Source: an uncultured Rhodospirillales bacterium (GTDB taxonomy: Bacteria; Pseudomonadota; Alphaproteobacteria; Rhodospirillales; UBA2165). From it: a DNA stretch of 64,000 nt. A model generated the notes under the pieces. It was given only the letters and a program-made list of their open reading frames with translations, was not told where the DNA came from and ran no database searches. The DNA lies in NCBI GenBank assembly GCA_913055735.1, contig CAJXKD010000001.1, positions 806,001-870,000 on the forward strand, in the 5' to 3' direction. The translations under genes were made by a program, and so were the position numbers. Shown one piece after another: positions 46,608-55,197 of this stretch (the first letter of the stretch is position 1; each line of letters starts with the position of its first letter).

Positions 46608-46847
46608 TCAAAGTGAGCTATGGGTGCCGTCGCAATAGGGCGGTTTTTTGGTATGCTTGCAACCGCAAAAGAAAACGGTTTCATCTTTCTCCGCGGTAAA
46701 AACCACGGGCGTCAGATCGGTTTGTTTGTGCGACCCGTTACAGAACGGCTGCTTGTCGCTCAAACCGCACGCACACCAGGCATATTTCTCACCGGCTTTG
46801 ATGTCAAACTTGTAGGGCATCTTTTGGGCGATAACGGGACCGCTCAT
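46608..46847 (-). CDS. tandem CDGSH iron-sulfur protein
   Basis: A 79-residue protein with two CDGSH-type [2Fe-2S] sites. The first has C25, C27, C36 and H40 in CACGLSDKQPFCNGSH; the second has C61, C63, C72 and H76 in CGCKHTKKPPYCDGTH. Each has the three-cysteine-one-histidine ligand set of mitoNEET-like clusters. It is soluble and without a membrane anchor. Similar bacterial double-CDGSH proteins are thought to act in redox or iron handling. It precedes the lipoprotein-gcvT operon by 31 bases on the same strand. Confidence 0.92.
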   Translation of the reverse strand: MSGPVIAQKMPYKFDIKAGEKYAWCACGLSDKQPFCNGSHKQTDLTPVVFTAEKDETVFFCGCKHTKKPPYCDGTHSSL

Positions 46848-47016
46848 ACTCCAGCCTCCTTTTTTGGCTCCCTTTTTGGTTTATTTCTTCGCCGACGGCG
46901 AAGTCCCAAACGCAACGCGACAACGACTGTAGAGGAGGCTCCAAAACGGGACAAGTCGCGCCGGTCCGCGGTGCGATCACTTGCCAGCGAGGACCGCCAC
47001 CGCTACAGAAGGACAT

Positions 47017-47469
47017 ATGAACGACACCTCCAACCAAGTCGAAATATTCACGGACGGCGCCTGCAGCGGCAATCCCGGGCCGGGCGGATGGGGTGCCATC
47101 CTGCGGTGGCGCGACAACGAACGCGAAATTTGGGGCAGCGACTCGGCGACCACCAACAACCGTATGGAGCTCCAGGCCGTCATCGAAGCCTTGCGCAGCC
47201 TCAATCGTCCTTGCCGCGTCGCCATCTACACCGACAGCCAATATGTCCAGAAAGGCATGACCGAATGGCTTGCCGGCTGGAAGGCCAAAGGTTTTAAGAT
47301 GAAGGGCGGAAAGATGCGCCCCAACGCTGATCTTTGGCAGGAATTGGATGCGCTAACCGGCGAACACGAGGTTCAATGGCATTGGGTGCGCGGCCACGAC
47401 GGCCACCCGGAAAACGAACGCGCCGACGAATTAGCGCGGCGCGGTTCCAAGGCGGCCGCGGAAAGCTAA
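47017..47469 (+). CDS. rnhA: ribonuclease HI
   Basis: A 150-residue enzyme that removes RNA from RNA-DNA hybrids. The four catalytic carboxylates are in place: D13 ([17 protein letters not shown]), E51 ([13 protein letters not shown]), D73 (IYTDSQYV) and D137 ([10 protein letters not shown]), with the conserved histidine in RGHDGHPEN. Size matches E. coli RNase HI (155). AAGGACAT precedes the ATG. Its last four bases overlap the end of the convergent trmJ gene. Confidence 0.97.
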   Translation: MNDTSNQVEIFTDGACSGNPGPGGWGAILRWRDNEREIWGSDSATTNNRMELQAVIEALRSLNRPCRVAIYTDSQYVQKGMTEWLAGWKAKGFKMKGGKMRPNADLWQELDALTGEHEVQWHWVRGHDGHPENERADELARRGSKAAAES

Positions 47470-48284
47470 CCTTTCCGTTTCGAGTTCCCGTAGATCACCA
47501 GCGACTTAATGACCCCGCGCAGGGTGCGAATCTCCTGCTCGGTCAGTTCGGCGCGCTGAAACACATTCCGCAGATTGCGCACCATGGAGGGCCGCTTCTC
47601 CTCCACATGCAGGAAGCCGCTGTCGTCGAGCGCGCTCTCGAGATGTTCGAAGAACCCAACAAGTTCCTTCTTTGTCGCCGGCCGTGAGCCGCGCAGGTGC
47701 ATATCCTCGCCCGCATCGGGATCGCCTGAGCGGTACCATTGATAGGCGACCACCAAGACGGCTTGCGCGAGATTGAGAGAGGAGAAACCAGGATTGAGAG
47801 GCGCCATGAGAATGCTGTCGGCGAGCGCCACGTCGTCGTTGTGCAAGCCTTTCGCCTCACCGCCGAACAGGATGCCGGTGGCGAGGCCTGCGCCCCGAAT
47901 CTCCGCCGCCGCCTGCTCCGGCGTAACGACTTGTTTGGTCATGTCGCGCGAGCGTGCCGTCGCCGCGTAGACCCGGTGCAGATCGGCGATGGCTTCTTCA
48001 GTCGTGTCGAAGACTTCCGCCTTTTCCAGAACGACCTCGGCGCCCGAGGAGGCCCGTATCGCCTTATCGCTGGGCCAGCTTTTGCGTGGCCGCACAATCC
48101 GGAGGCGGGTCAGTTCGCAGTTGAGCATGGCGCGTGCCACCATGCCGACATTCTCGCCTAGTTGCGGATCGACGAGGATGACGACCGGTGCCGCCGCCGG
48201 GTCGGCGGCAAGCTTATCGGTCGCCTGGGTCTTCGCCCGACGCAACTCGCCCGCCCTAAGACGGGTTCTGTCGGTTCCTGCCAT
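47466..48284 (-). CDS. trmJ: tRNA (cytidine/uridine-32-2'-O)-methyltransferase
   Basis: A 272-residue SpoU-type SPOUT methyltransferase. Motifs are [39 protein letters not shown], and the knot-forming [22 protein letters not shown]-terminal helical extension ([19 protein letters not shown] and after) is typical of TrmJ. It modifies position 32 in the anticodon loop. The start has a weak ribosome site. It follows cimA by 18 bases on the same strand. Confidence 0.92.
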   Translation of the reverse strand: MAGTDRTRLRAGELRRAKTQATDKLAADPAAAPVVILVDPQLGENVGMVARAMLNCELTRLRIVRPRKSWPSDKAIRASSGAEVVLEKAEVFDTTEEAIADLHRVYAATARSRDMTKQVVTPEQAAAEIRGAGLATGILFGGEAKGLHNDDVALADSILMAPLNPGFSSLNLAQAVLVVAYQWYRSGDPDAGEDMHLRGSRPATKKELVGFFEHLESALDDSGFLHVEEKRPSMVRNLRNVFQRAELTEQEIRTLRGVIKSLVIYGNSKRKG

Positions 48285-48302
48285 GGAATGAACAGCCCCA
48301 GA

Positions 48303-49919
48303 TCAGGCGGCGCCAGCCAGCTTACCGCCGACGCGCGCGCGATCACGGAACAGCTTATAGGTAATGGCGTCGTGCAACGCATTATAGGATGCGTCGATCA
48401 CGTTGGTGGATACACCCACCGTCGACCAACGTTCGCCTTCGTGGTCAGCGCTTTCGATCATCACCCGGGTCACCGCGCCCGTCGCTTCCCGCGGCGTCAG
48501 GATACGCACCTTGTAATCGACCAGCCGCACGTCCTGAAGCTCGGGATAATGAGGCAGCAGTATTTTTCGCAAAGCGGCATCGAGCGCGTTGACGGGGCCA
48601 TTGCCTTCGGCGACGGTCATATATTCTTTGCCGTTGAGTTCAGCCTTCACGGTCGCTTCGGACAAGTTGATCAGATCGCCCTTGGCGTTCCAGCGCCGCT
48701 CGTCGATTACCCGGAAACTGGTCAGGTTGAAATATTCGGGCACCTCCTCGAGGGCGCGCCGCGCCAGCAATTCGAAACTCGCCTCGGCGCCGTCATAGGC
48801 ATAGCCATCGAATTCCCGTTCCTTCACGATTTCGACAAGCCGCATGATCTTGGGGTCATTGGAGTCCACGTCAAGACCGATCTCGCGGAACCGGGCAAGA
48901 ATATTGGATTTGCCCGATTGATCCGAGACCACCACATGCCGCTGGTTGCCCACCAGCTCCGGTTCGATGTGTTCGTAGGAACGCGGATCCTTTTCCACCG
49001 CCGACACGTGCAGGCCGCCCTTATGCGCGAAGGCACGCTCACCCACATAAGGCGCCCCTCGGTCCGGTGCCCGGTTGAGGCGTTCGTCGAGTAGATGGGA
49101 AACGTGGGTCAATTGTGTCAGTTTGTCGCGCGAGATGCCCGTCTCGTAACCCATCTTCAACATCAATGTCGGGATGATGGTGATCAGATTGGCATTGCCG
49201 CAGCGTTCGCCAAGACCGTTCAGGGTACCCTGTACATGGCGTACGCCCGCGCGCACGGCGGCAAGGCTATTGGCCACCGCGTTACCCGTGTCGTCGTGGC
49301 AGTGAATGCCGAGGTAGTCGCCTGGCACCTGTTTGGTGACCTCGCGAACGATCTCTTCGACCTCATGGGGCAACGTGCCGCCGTTGGTATCGCACAGCAC
49401 GATCCAGCGCGCCCCGGCATCAAAGGCCGCGCGGATACACGACATGGCGTAATCGGGGTTTGCCTTGTACCCATCGAAAAAATGCTCGGCATCGAAGATC
49501 ACTTCCCGGTCTTGCGCAGCCGCGTGAACAACGGAATCGCGAATCATCTCGACGTTGTCGGTAAGCTCGATACCCAAAGCCACCGTTACGTGGAAATCAT
49601 GCGTCTTACCAACGATACACACAGCCGGCGTCCCCGGATCCAGGAGCGCCTTCAGTCCAGGATCGTTGGCGGTCGAGCGGCCGGAACGCCGGGTCATGCC
49701 GAAAGCGGTCAGGCGGGCATGCTTGAACTTGGGCGGCGATGCGAAAAAAGCATCGTCGGTAGGGTTGGCCCCCGGCCAGCCACCCTCCACATAATCGACG
49801 CCCAGCCCATCGAGATCCGCGGCAATCGCGGCCTTGTCCGCGGCGCTGAAATCAATGCCCTGGGTCTGCGCCCCATCGCGCAGCGTGCTGTCGAAGATAT
49901 AGATGCGTTTATCGCTCAT
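48303..49919 (-). CDS. cimA: (R)-citramalate synthase
   Basis: A 538-residue enzyme condensing acetyl-CoA and pyruvate to citramalate, the first step of the pyruvate route to isoleucine. The DRE-TIM metallolyase core has FDSTLRDGAQTQGIDFSAAD, HCHDDTGNAVANSLAAVRAG and NGLGERCGNANL. The C-terminal allosteric LeuA dimer domain is present. The HKGGLHVSAVEKDPRSYEHI pattern and length are those of the TIGR00977 citramalate/homocitrate-type group rather than LeuA. Isopropylmalate-synthase function is the main alternative. It is likely the first gene of a cimA-trmJ operon. Confidence 0.93.
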   Translation of the reverse strand: MSDKRIYIFDSTLRDGAQTQGIDFSAADKAAIAADLDGLGVDYVEGGWPGANPTDDAFFASPPKFKHARLTAFGMTRRSGRSTANDPGLKALLDPGTPAVCIVGKTHDFHVTVALGIELTDNVEMIRDSVVHAAAQDREVIFDAEHFFDGYKANPDYAMSCIRAAFDAGARWIVLCDTNGGTLPHEVEEIVREVTKQVPGDYLGIHCHDDTGNAVANSLAAVRAGVRHVQGTLNGLGERCGNANLITIIPTLMLKMGYETGISRDKLTQLTHVSHLLDERLNRAPDRGAPYVGERAFAHKGGLHVSAVEKDPRSYEHIEPELVGNQRHVVVSDQSGKSNILARFREIGLDVDSNDPKIMRLVEIVKEREFDGYAYDGAEASFELLARRALEEVPEYFNLTSFRVIDERRWNAKGDLINLSEATVKAELNGKEYMTVAEGNGPVNALDAALRKILLPHYPELQDVRLVDYKVRILTPREATGAVTRVMIESADHEGERWSTVGVSTNVIDASYNALHDAITYKLFRDRARVGGKLAGAA

Positions 49920-50107
49920 AAATTCACCAATCTGGCCCGGAAAACGCCCCTAAATGCCCCTAAAACTCACCAGGGGGGCCGAACCTGCCGGAAAGCGCGG
50001 GAGAATGCCCAAAAACGGCGCCAATAACAAGGTTTTCCACACCCCCGCGGGCCTCGGTTCGGCTTGGATAGCGGGGTCTAAGTCCCCATTTATATTGAAA
50101 TATGTGG

Positions 50108-50141
50108 TGGCGCCAGCCCCCTGTATGGGGATTTGGCGCCA
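50108..50141 (+). promoter_or_regulatory. hairpin in the 5' region of the CheY-peptide gene
   Basis: Two copies of the self-complementary octamer TGGCGCCA (50108-50115 and 50134-50141) flank an inner CCCC/GGGG pairing. The element ends 24 bases ahead of the start codon at 50166, just before an AGGAG. It could be a protein operator or an mRNA hairpin affecting translation. Confidence 0.4.
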
Positions 50142-50165
50142 GGAGAAACCAACAACCGGGACCCC

Positions 50166-50651
50166 ATGGACGCCAGCGATTTCGCCACATTCCAAGAAAA
50201 GGTTCGTGGAACCAACATCAGCGAGCATACCCTGCTCGCCACCGACTATCTTAACCATTTCAACGAAGTGGTGATGGTCCTGGAGATGGTGGCCGATTTC
50301 CCCGACGCCCTGGAGGACGTTAAGGCGTGGGAACCCCTGAGCTATATCGAGCATTTCCAGAACTCCCATTTTTCGGACAAGGACCTGGCCATCGCCGCCT
50401 ACGATCATGTCCCAGCCAACTTCCGCCGCGCCTTCGAAACCACCGTCGATCAGATCAATCAACTGATCGCGGCAACGGTCCGCCGCTTGGAGCGCATCTC
50501 GGGCGAAGGGGATGCGGAAAAGCTGCGGCACGAGGCCGGTGAAGCTTCCAAATCCATCCAGAAGCTGATGGATGTCGCGTCGGCCATTATTCATGGCAGC
50601 GAAGTGACCATGGATCAGAGCGAGATCGATAGCCTGTTGCGTGACGAATAG
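50166..50651 (+). CDS. orphan helical protein ending in a FliM/CheZ-like CheY-binding peptide
   Basis: A 161-residue soluble protein, predicted almost wholly helical by its hydrophobic spacing, with no family I recognise. The last 13 residues read MDQSEIDSLLRDE (149-161). That closely matches the LSQAEIDALL-type peptide at the N-terminus of FliM, and the related SQDQVDDLL peptide at the C-terminus of CheZ, both of which bind phosphorylated CheY. The rest has no CheZ catalytic motif that I can see. It is alone on the plus strand, divergent from cimA. A role in chemotaxis or another CheY-like pathway is inferred from the peptide only. Confidence 0.7.
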   Translation: MDASDFATFQEKVRGTNISEHTLLATDYLNHFNEVVMVLEMVADFPDALEDVKAWEPLSYIEHFQNSHFSDKDLAIAAYDHVPANFRRAFETTVDQINQLIAATVRRLERISGEGDAEKLRHEAGEASKSIQKLMDVASAIIHGSEVTMDQSEIDSLLRDE

Positions 50652-50750
50652 CGCCCCCGACTAACTATAAAGTTGTAAATCTCCATTTCGTACAAGATAC
50701 TTGCGTGTGTAGCTATCTGTTTAGACGCCAACGAAAAAATGGGGGAAGGC

Positions 50751-51146
50751 ATGAAAATCAGAACTTTGCTCACTATTGGTGCGGCAACCGCACTTGCCGC
50801 TTGCGCAGGACCGGAGTTCCCAAAGGAAGGGACCGCCTCGCCATATGACGGCACATGGAAGGGAACTCTCGTATCCGACAATCTGAATTGCAGCGGCCTT
50901 ACGGTGAATGGTGAAGTGAAGTATGGCTACTTGATCTCTACGGTCAGGGAAACCGCCACGGGTCAATCCGGCACCTATCAGATCTGGGGCCAGATCGACG
51001 AAAGCGGTAAGCTGGCCGGCAAACTGGGCCAACAGGGGATAACCGGTGGCTATGCGACCGTCGATTTTACGGCGCGGAAGGCCACGGGCACATGGGGAAG
51101 CCACTATTGCGACGGAACGCTCAGCGCTGAAAAGGTCGCATCGTAA
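50751..51146 (+). CDS. small lipoprotein of unknown function
   Basis: A 131-residue predicted lipoprotein: signal peptide with lipobox LAAC (cysteine at about residue 18). The mature part is a small beta-rich domain (YDGTWKGTLVSDNLNCSG, then GTYQIWGQIDESGKLAGKLG) with two cysteines near each end (NLNCSG and HYCDG) that may be disulfide-bonded. A start at 50751 follows GGGGGAAGG. No family is recognised, though the pattern resembles secreted domains found in other proteobacteria. Confidence 0.75.
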   Translation: MKIRTLLTIGAATALAACAGPEFPKEGTASPYDGTWKGTLVSDNLNCSGLTVNGEVKYGYLISTVRETATGQSGTYQIWGQIDESGKLAGKLGQQGITGGYATVDFTARKATGTWGSHYCDGTLSAEKVAS

Positions 51147-51233
51147 TCACTCGGAGTCGTAACCGCGGCAGCGCCGTCCGGACAATCAACGCGCAATTGA
51201 TTTACTTCCGGACCGGAACGGCTACCTTGGCGC

Positions 51234-52517
51234 ATGGATGCCAACAAGAAGCCTTCCGCTGCATTCGGCGGGGTCGGTCGCGCGTTTTCGAGCCGTAATT
51301 ACCGTGTCTATTTCTCGGGCCATATCCTGTCCGTGCAGGGTGTGTGGATCTACCGCTCCGCCGCACTGTGGCTGGCGCAGGATCTGACCGGGTCGCCCGC
51401 TTGGCTGGGCGCCGTCGGTTTCGCCTTTCTCGTGCCATTGTTCTTTCTCGGCCTGGTCGGCGGTGCCATTTCGGATCGGTTCGGTCATCGCAACACCGCG
51501 TTCTACGCGTCTCTGTTGGGAATCGCAGTGGCGGTCGCGACGGCGGCGGCAACCGTGTCGGGGCTGATCACGCCGCACCTGCTGGTCGTCCTGGTTTTGA
51601 TCCAGGGCACCCTCGCCGCCTTCGACATGCCGGCACGGCAGGCGTTGATCCCGGACCTCGTCGAGCGCCGCAACCTGTCGGCAGCCATTGCCATCAACTC
51701 GACGACCTTCAACTCGGCGGCCTTCATCGGCCCCGCTATCGGCGGCATCCTGCTTACCTTTGGCGGTGCGGCGGCGGCATTTGCCACCTACGGCCTCACC
51801 TTATCGTGGATGTGCCTCGCGCTGTTCCGGCTCCGGCTCGCGCCGCGGCCGGCGTCTGTAGGCGGCAAGGGCCTCGGCAGTCTGTTCGGCGATATGGCGG
51901 ACGGTTTCTGGTACACGGTACGGCAGCCGGAGATCCGGCTGGTAATGCTGATCTACCTCACCGCGTCCATGCTCTTGCGTCCCTATGTGGACCTTTTGCC
52001 CAATGTTTCCGTGGACGTGTTTGACAGGGGCCAGCAAGGCTTCACCAGTCTTCTCGCGGCGGGCGGCTTCGGCGCCTTCCTTGTCGCCATCACCCTTGCC
52101 CTGCGCGGCCGCGTTCAAGGGCTGGTGCGTATTCTCGTGGGCGGGGTTGTGTCGTCGGCGGTTTTCCTGATCGTTTTTTCTTGGAGCCCCGATTTCCATC
52201 TCGCCCTGCTGCTGCTGGCAATTACCTCGGGCCTGTTCGTCGCCGCGACCATCGCGTCGCAATCCCTGATCCAGAACGTCGTCGACAACGCCTATCGCGG
52301 CCGGGTGGTGAGCTTCAACGTTTCGCTGATCATGGGCCTGCCCGCCTTCGGTGCCCTCGCCATGGGCTGGATCGCCGAATTCATCGGCGTTCAATGGACG
52401 TTGACCGGCGCCGGGGCCTTGATCCTCGTGGCGGCTGCAATTTTATCCGGCAAGATCATGCGCCGGACGTCCAACTATGAGGTGGAGCCGGAAACAGCCG
52501 CCGGACCGCCCGCCTAG
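51234..52517 (+). CDS. MFS transporter (MFS_3/EntS-like)
   Basis: A 427-residue major facilitator protein with about twelve helices. The loop between helices 2 and 3 has GGAISDRFGHRNTAF, and the fourth-fifth helix region has the FDMPARQALIPDLV block characteristic of the MFS_3 group that includes the enterobactin exporter EntS. The start codon lacks a clear ribosome site. The Fur-like box lies downstream of this gene, not before it. Siderophore or drug export is possible but unproven. Confidence 0.92.
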   Translation: MDANKKPSAAFGGVGRAFSSRNYRVYFSGHILSVQGVWIYRSAALWLAQDLTGSPAWLGAVGFAFLVPLFFLGLVGGAISDRFGHRNTAFYASLLGIAVAVATAAATVSGLITPHLLVVLVLIQGTLAAFDMPARQALIPDLVERRNLSAAIAINSTTFNSAAFIGPAIGGILLTFGGAAAAFATYGLTLSWMCLALFRLRLAPRPASVGGKGLGSLFGDMADGFWYTVRQPEIRLVMLIYLTASMLLRPYVDLLPNVSVDVFDRGQQGFTSLLAAGGFGAFLVAITLALRGRVQGLVRILVGGVVSSAVFLIVFSWSPDFHLALLLLAITSGLFVAATIASQSLIQNVVDNAYRGRVVSFNVSLIMGLPAFGALAMGWIAEFIGVQWTLTGAGALILVAAAILSGKIMRRTSNYEVEPETAAGPPA

Positions 52518-52573
52518 CTCCGGATTTCCGGCCTTTCGCCTCTTCCCACCTTCGATACAATTTTTTTCTAATT

Positions 52574-52592
52574 GATAATGATTATTATTTGC
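52574..52592 (+). promoter_or_regulatory. Fur-box-like operator
   Basis: The 19 bases GATAATGATTATTATTTGC match the classic Fur box (GATAATGATAATCATTATC) at 15 positions. It lies 91 bases ahead of the orphan gene at 52683 in an AT-rich stretch, so iron-dependent repression of that gene is the natural reading. In some alphaproteobacteria this regulator is Mur instead. Confidence 0.6.
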
Positions 52593-52682
52593 ATGCTTAA
52601 CCATCCTGCGGTATAGATATCGAAATTGAGAAGCATTCGCATTTAGAGCGAACGCGCAAGAGACAGCAGGACGGCGCAAAAA

Positions 52683-53225
52683 ATGAACCAAATCACCCGG
52701 GATGACGCCTCGAAACGCAGAGCGGCCAGATCCTATCCCCGCACCGATCACCTCCCCTTCGCCGAGCAACTGGTGCTGTGGAGTTTCCGCTACTGGGTGC
52801 TGGGCTGGCGCCACCAGATCAGCGTTCAGGGCCGCCTCCGCGAGGCCTATGCCCGCGTTCATATCCCCCATGCCGCCACCTGGCTGGCCACGCTGATGGA
52901 CACCCTGTCGGGCAGCCTGTCGCGCAGCATCGAGGTGTATTGCGCCTGCGACCGGCGGATCAGCCCGGATGAGCGGCTGATCCTCGACATTTTCGCCGGC
53001 TGCCAAGCGGTGAACATGGCGACAGAACCTGTAGACACCCTGCATGCCCTGCGCGATTTCATCGACCCCGAGAAGCTGCACCTGGTCGAGCCCTTGTTCC
53101 GGCGGTTCGCCGAAACCTTGGTAGAAGGCCGGCTGCGGCTTTCCGGAACCAGCCATTTCACCGCCGCGGGCCTGAGTGCCGGATCGGAGGCCAATTACTT
53201 GCCAGGGACCTGTACCCTCCACTAG
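52683..53225 (+). CDS. orphan protein under a putative Fur box
   Basis: A 180-residue cytoplasmic protein without a family I recognise. Conserved-looking pieces are LVLWSFRYWVLGWRHQI, HAATWLATLMDTLSGSLSR, and a cysteine-containing CACDRRISPDERLILDIFAG region (part quoted), all helical. Cysteines at CAC, GCQ and GTC could bind a metal, but no standard motif is present. Its only regulatory clue is the Fur-like box at 52574-52592. Iron-linked function is inference. Confidence 0.7.
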   Translation: MNQITRDDASKRRAARSYPRTDHLPFAEQLVLWSFRYWVLGWRHQISVQGRLREAYARVHIPHAATWLATLMDTLSGSLSRSIEVYCACDRRISPDERLILDIFAGCQAVNMATEPVDTLHALRDFIDPEKLHLVEPLFRRFAETLVEGRLRLSGTSHFTAAGLSAGSEANYLPGTCTLH

Positions 53226-53265
53226 CCGCCGATTTCCGGGATTTTTGGATCGGTTAACGTTATAA

Positions 53266-53282
53266 ATTAGAATAATTATAAA
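53266..53282 (+). promoter_or_regulatory. Irr/ICE-like motif upstream of peroxiredoxin
   Basis: ATTAGAATAATTATAAA matches 12 of 14 fixed positions of the alphaproteobacterial iron control element (TTTAGAA-N3-TTCTAAA). The 90-base region is extremely AT-rich, so a chance match is quite possible. It lies about 100 bases ahead of the peroxiredoxin start. Confidence 0.3.
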
Positions 53283-53382
53283 AAACTTAATATCTTATTG
53301 AATATAGATATATTTAGTGTGGTTTTTATCGGCGCCGAAAGGCCCGCTTCGAACAAAAGTACGCTGAAAAAAGGAGACCCCG

Positions 53383-53922
53383 ATGACCCGCGTCCCTAAC
53401 GCCACGTTCAAGACCCGCGTCCGCAACGATGCCCTCGAGGGCCCGAATCCCTACGAGTGGAAGGACGTCACCTCCAACGATATTTTCGCCGGCAAGCGCA
53501 TTGTCCTGTTCGCGCTCCCCGGTGCTTTCACGCCCACCTGCTCCTCGACCCACCTGCCAGGCTATGAAGCCGCCTATGACCAGTTCAAACAGGCCGGCGT
53601 CGACGAGGTTTACTGCCTGTCTGTGAACGACGCCTTCGTCATGTTCCAGTGGGGCCGCCATCAGTGCGTCGAAAAGGTGAAGCTGCTGCCCGACGGCAAC
53701 GGCGAGTTCACCCGCAAGATGGGCATGCTGGTGCAAAAGGAAAATCTCGGCTTCGGCCCGCGCAGCTGGCGCTATGCCATGGTCGTCAACGACGGCGAGA
53801 TCGAAAAGATGTTCGTCGAGCCGGGCTATGACGACAACGCCGAAGGCGATCCGTTCGAGGTGTCCGATGCCGAAACCGTGCTCGCCTATGTGCGCGGCGA
53901 GAAGGATGCCAAAGCTGCCTAA
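53383..53922 (+). CDS. peroxiredoxin (Prx5 type)
   Basis: A 179-residue thiol peroxidase reducing H2O2 and organic hydroperoxides. The peroxidatic cysteine is C53 in ALPGAFTPTCSSTHLPGY, the signature of the Prx5/type II group. The conserved arginine of the active site is in GFGPRSWRYAMVV. Further cysteines (YCLS, QCVE) could be resolving partners, but Prx5 enzymes often use glutathione or glutaredoxin. AAGGAG precedes the ATG. A strong terminator follows, so it is probably a single-gene unit. Confidence 0.95.
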   Translation: MTRVPNATFKTRVRNDALEGPNPYEWKDVTSNDIFAGKRIVLFALPGAFTPTCSSTHLPGYEAAYDQFKQAGVDEVYCLSVNDAFVMFQWGRHQCVEKVKLLPDGNGEFTRKMGMLVQKENLGFGPRSWRYAMVVNDGEIEKMFVEPGYDDNAEGDPFEVSDAETVLAYVRGEKDAKAA

Positions 53923-53973
53923 CTTCTCATCCTAATAGCGAATTCCCTCGTCCATACTGGACGCTTTCACTCA

Positions 53974-54003
53974 CGGCCGGCGCTTGCGCCGGCCGCTTTT
54001 TTT
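53974..54003 (+). terminator. intrinsic terminator of the peroxiredoxin gene
   Basis: A perfect GC-rich inverted repeat (CGGCCGGCGC and GCGCCGGCCG around TT) is followed by a C and seven Ts at 53997-54003. This is the best Rho-independent terminator in the window, 51 bases after the peroxiredoxin stop. Confidence 0.9.
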
Positions 54004-54075
54004 GGCAACAGCGTCTCTCGACCATAAAGTGCATTCGCCTTACACTCCTCTACTGCAGAAACGGGAAGGAAGGCC

Positions 54076-55197
54076 ATGCCGCTGTTCTATGAACTCGACG
54101 AACTGGAACCCGACCGGCGCACCCGAGTCGCCGCTAACCTGCTGGCGCTGCGTGAGGCCCTGACCCAGGGAAACGACGATCCAGATCAGCGGATCCCCCC
54201 GAAGAACACCGACGACACGCTGCTCCTCGCCACCTGGAACCTGCAGGCTTTCGACGGCGGCGATGCCGACAACCGCACCGACGAGAGCTATTGGTACATC
54301 GCGGAGATCATGTCGCATTTCGACCTGATCGCCGTGCAGGAGGTCGGCGCCGATCTCGGCGGTCTGGAGAAGCTCGAAGATATGCTTGGCCCGACCTGGG
54401 ATCACATCGTCACCGACGTCACCAAAGGAACGGCAGGCAACGGCGAACGTCTCGCCTTTCTGTTCGATACCCGTAAGGTCCTGTTCGGTGGCCTCGCCGG
54501 CGAAATCGTCGTCCCGCCCGTCGAGGAAAACCGCCGGACCATCGCGCCCTCCAACCAGCTCGTCCGCACACCGCAGTTGGTCGGCTTCACCTCGGGCTGG
54601 TTCAAGTTCATGCTCACCACCGTGCATATCATCTGGGGCGAGGATGAAGAGAACAGCCCGCTGCGCGTCGAAGAGATCCGGACCCTGGCCCAATTCCTCA
54701 AGGAGCGCACTGAGGAGGAAGGCGTGTGGTCGCAGAACAGTATCCTGTTAGGCGACTTCAACATCTTCAGCCGCGAGCCGCACAATGACGCCTATCAGGC
54801 GTTCGCCGACAACGGCTTCCTCATCCCCGACAAGCTGCAAACGGTGCCCCATTCCAACGTCGGCAGCGAACATCGCTTTTACGATCAGATCGCCATGCGC
54901 ACCGTGGAGAGCAATTTGATGCCGACCGGCAAGGCGGGCGTGTTCGACTATTTCGAGGTGGTTTACCGCGACGAAGATTTCGGCACCTATATCCCCGACA
55001 TGTCAGGCGGCTATCCGCCGGACGACCGGCGTAACGGTCTCACCTTCAACACCAAGGGGAACCCGCGCAGCGACCGCGCCCAGAAAACCTATTACAGAAC
55101 GAGTTGGCGGCGACGGCAGATGTCGGACCATCTGCCCATGTGGGTCGAACTTAAGATCGACCACGGCCTCGACTATTTGAACAAACGAAGCCTTTAG
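54076..55197 (+). CDS. endonuclease/exonuclease/phosphatase-family hydrolase
   Basis: A 373-residue soluble protein of the Mg2+-dependent EEP (DNase I-like) superfamily. Catalytic blocks are [15 protein letters not shown] (metal glutamate), [18 protein letters not shown] (catalytic aspartate and asparagine), and [10 protein letters not shown] with the catalytic histidine near the end. There is no signal peptide. The substrate could be nucleic acid, a phosphodiester or a lipid; the sequence alone does not say. GAAGG precedes the ATG. Its last four bases overlap the convergent cysS. Confidence 0.9.
   Translation: MPLFYELDELEPDRRTRVAANLLALREALTQGNDDPDQRIPPKNTDDTLLLATWNLQAFDGGDADNRTDESYWYIAEIMSHFDLIAVQEVGADLGGLEKLEDMLGPTWDHIVTDVTKGTAGNGERLAFLFDTRKVLFGGLAGEIVVPPVEENRRTIAPSNQLVRTPQLVGFTSGWFKFMLTTVHIIWGEDEENSPLRVEEIRTLAQFLKERTEEEGVWSQNSILLGDFNIFSREPHNDAYQAFADNGFLIPDKLQTVPHSNVGSEHRFYDQIAMRTVESNLMPTGKAGVFDYFEVVYRDEDFGTYIPDMSGGYPPDDRRNGLTFNTKGNPRSDRAQKTYYRTSWRRRQMSDHLPMWVELKIDHGLDYLNKRSL

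Noticed and set aside
46848..47016. Glycine riboswitch for the gcv operon
   Set aside because: No tandem glycine aptamer pattern in the short gap before the CDGSH gene or within the 31 bases before the lipoprotein.
49954..50274. 106-codon frame overlapping the CheY-peptide gene start
   Set aside because: Overlaps the real gene in another frame and lacks any domain-like pattern.
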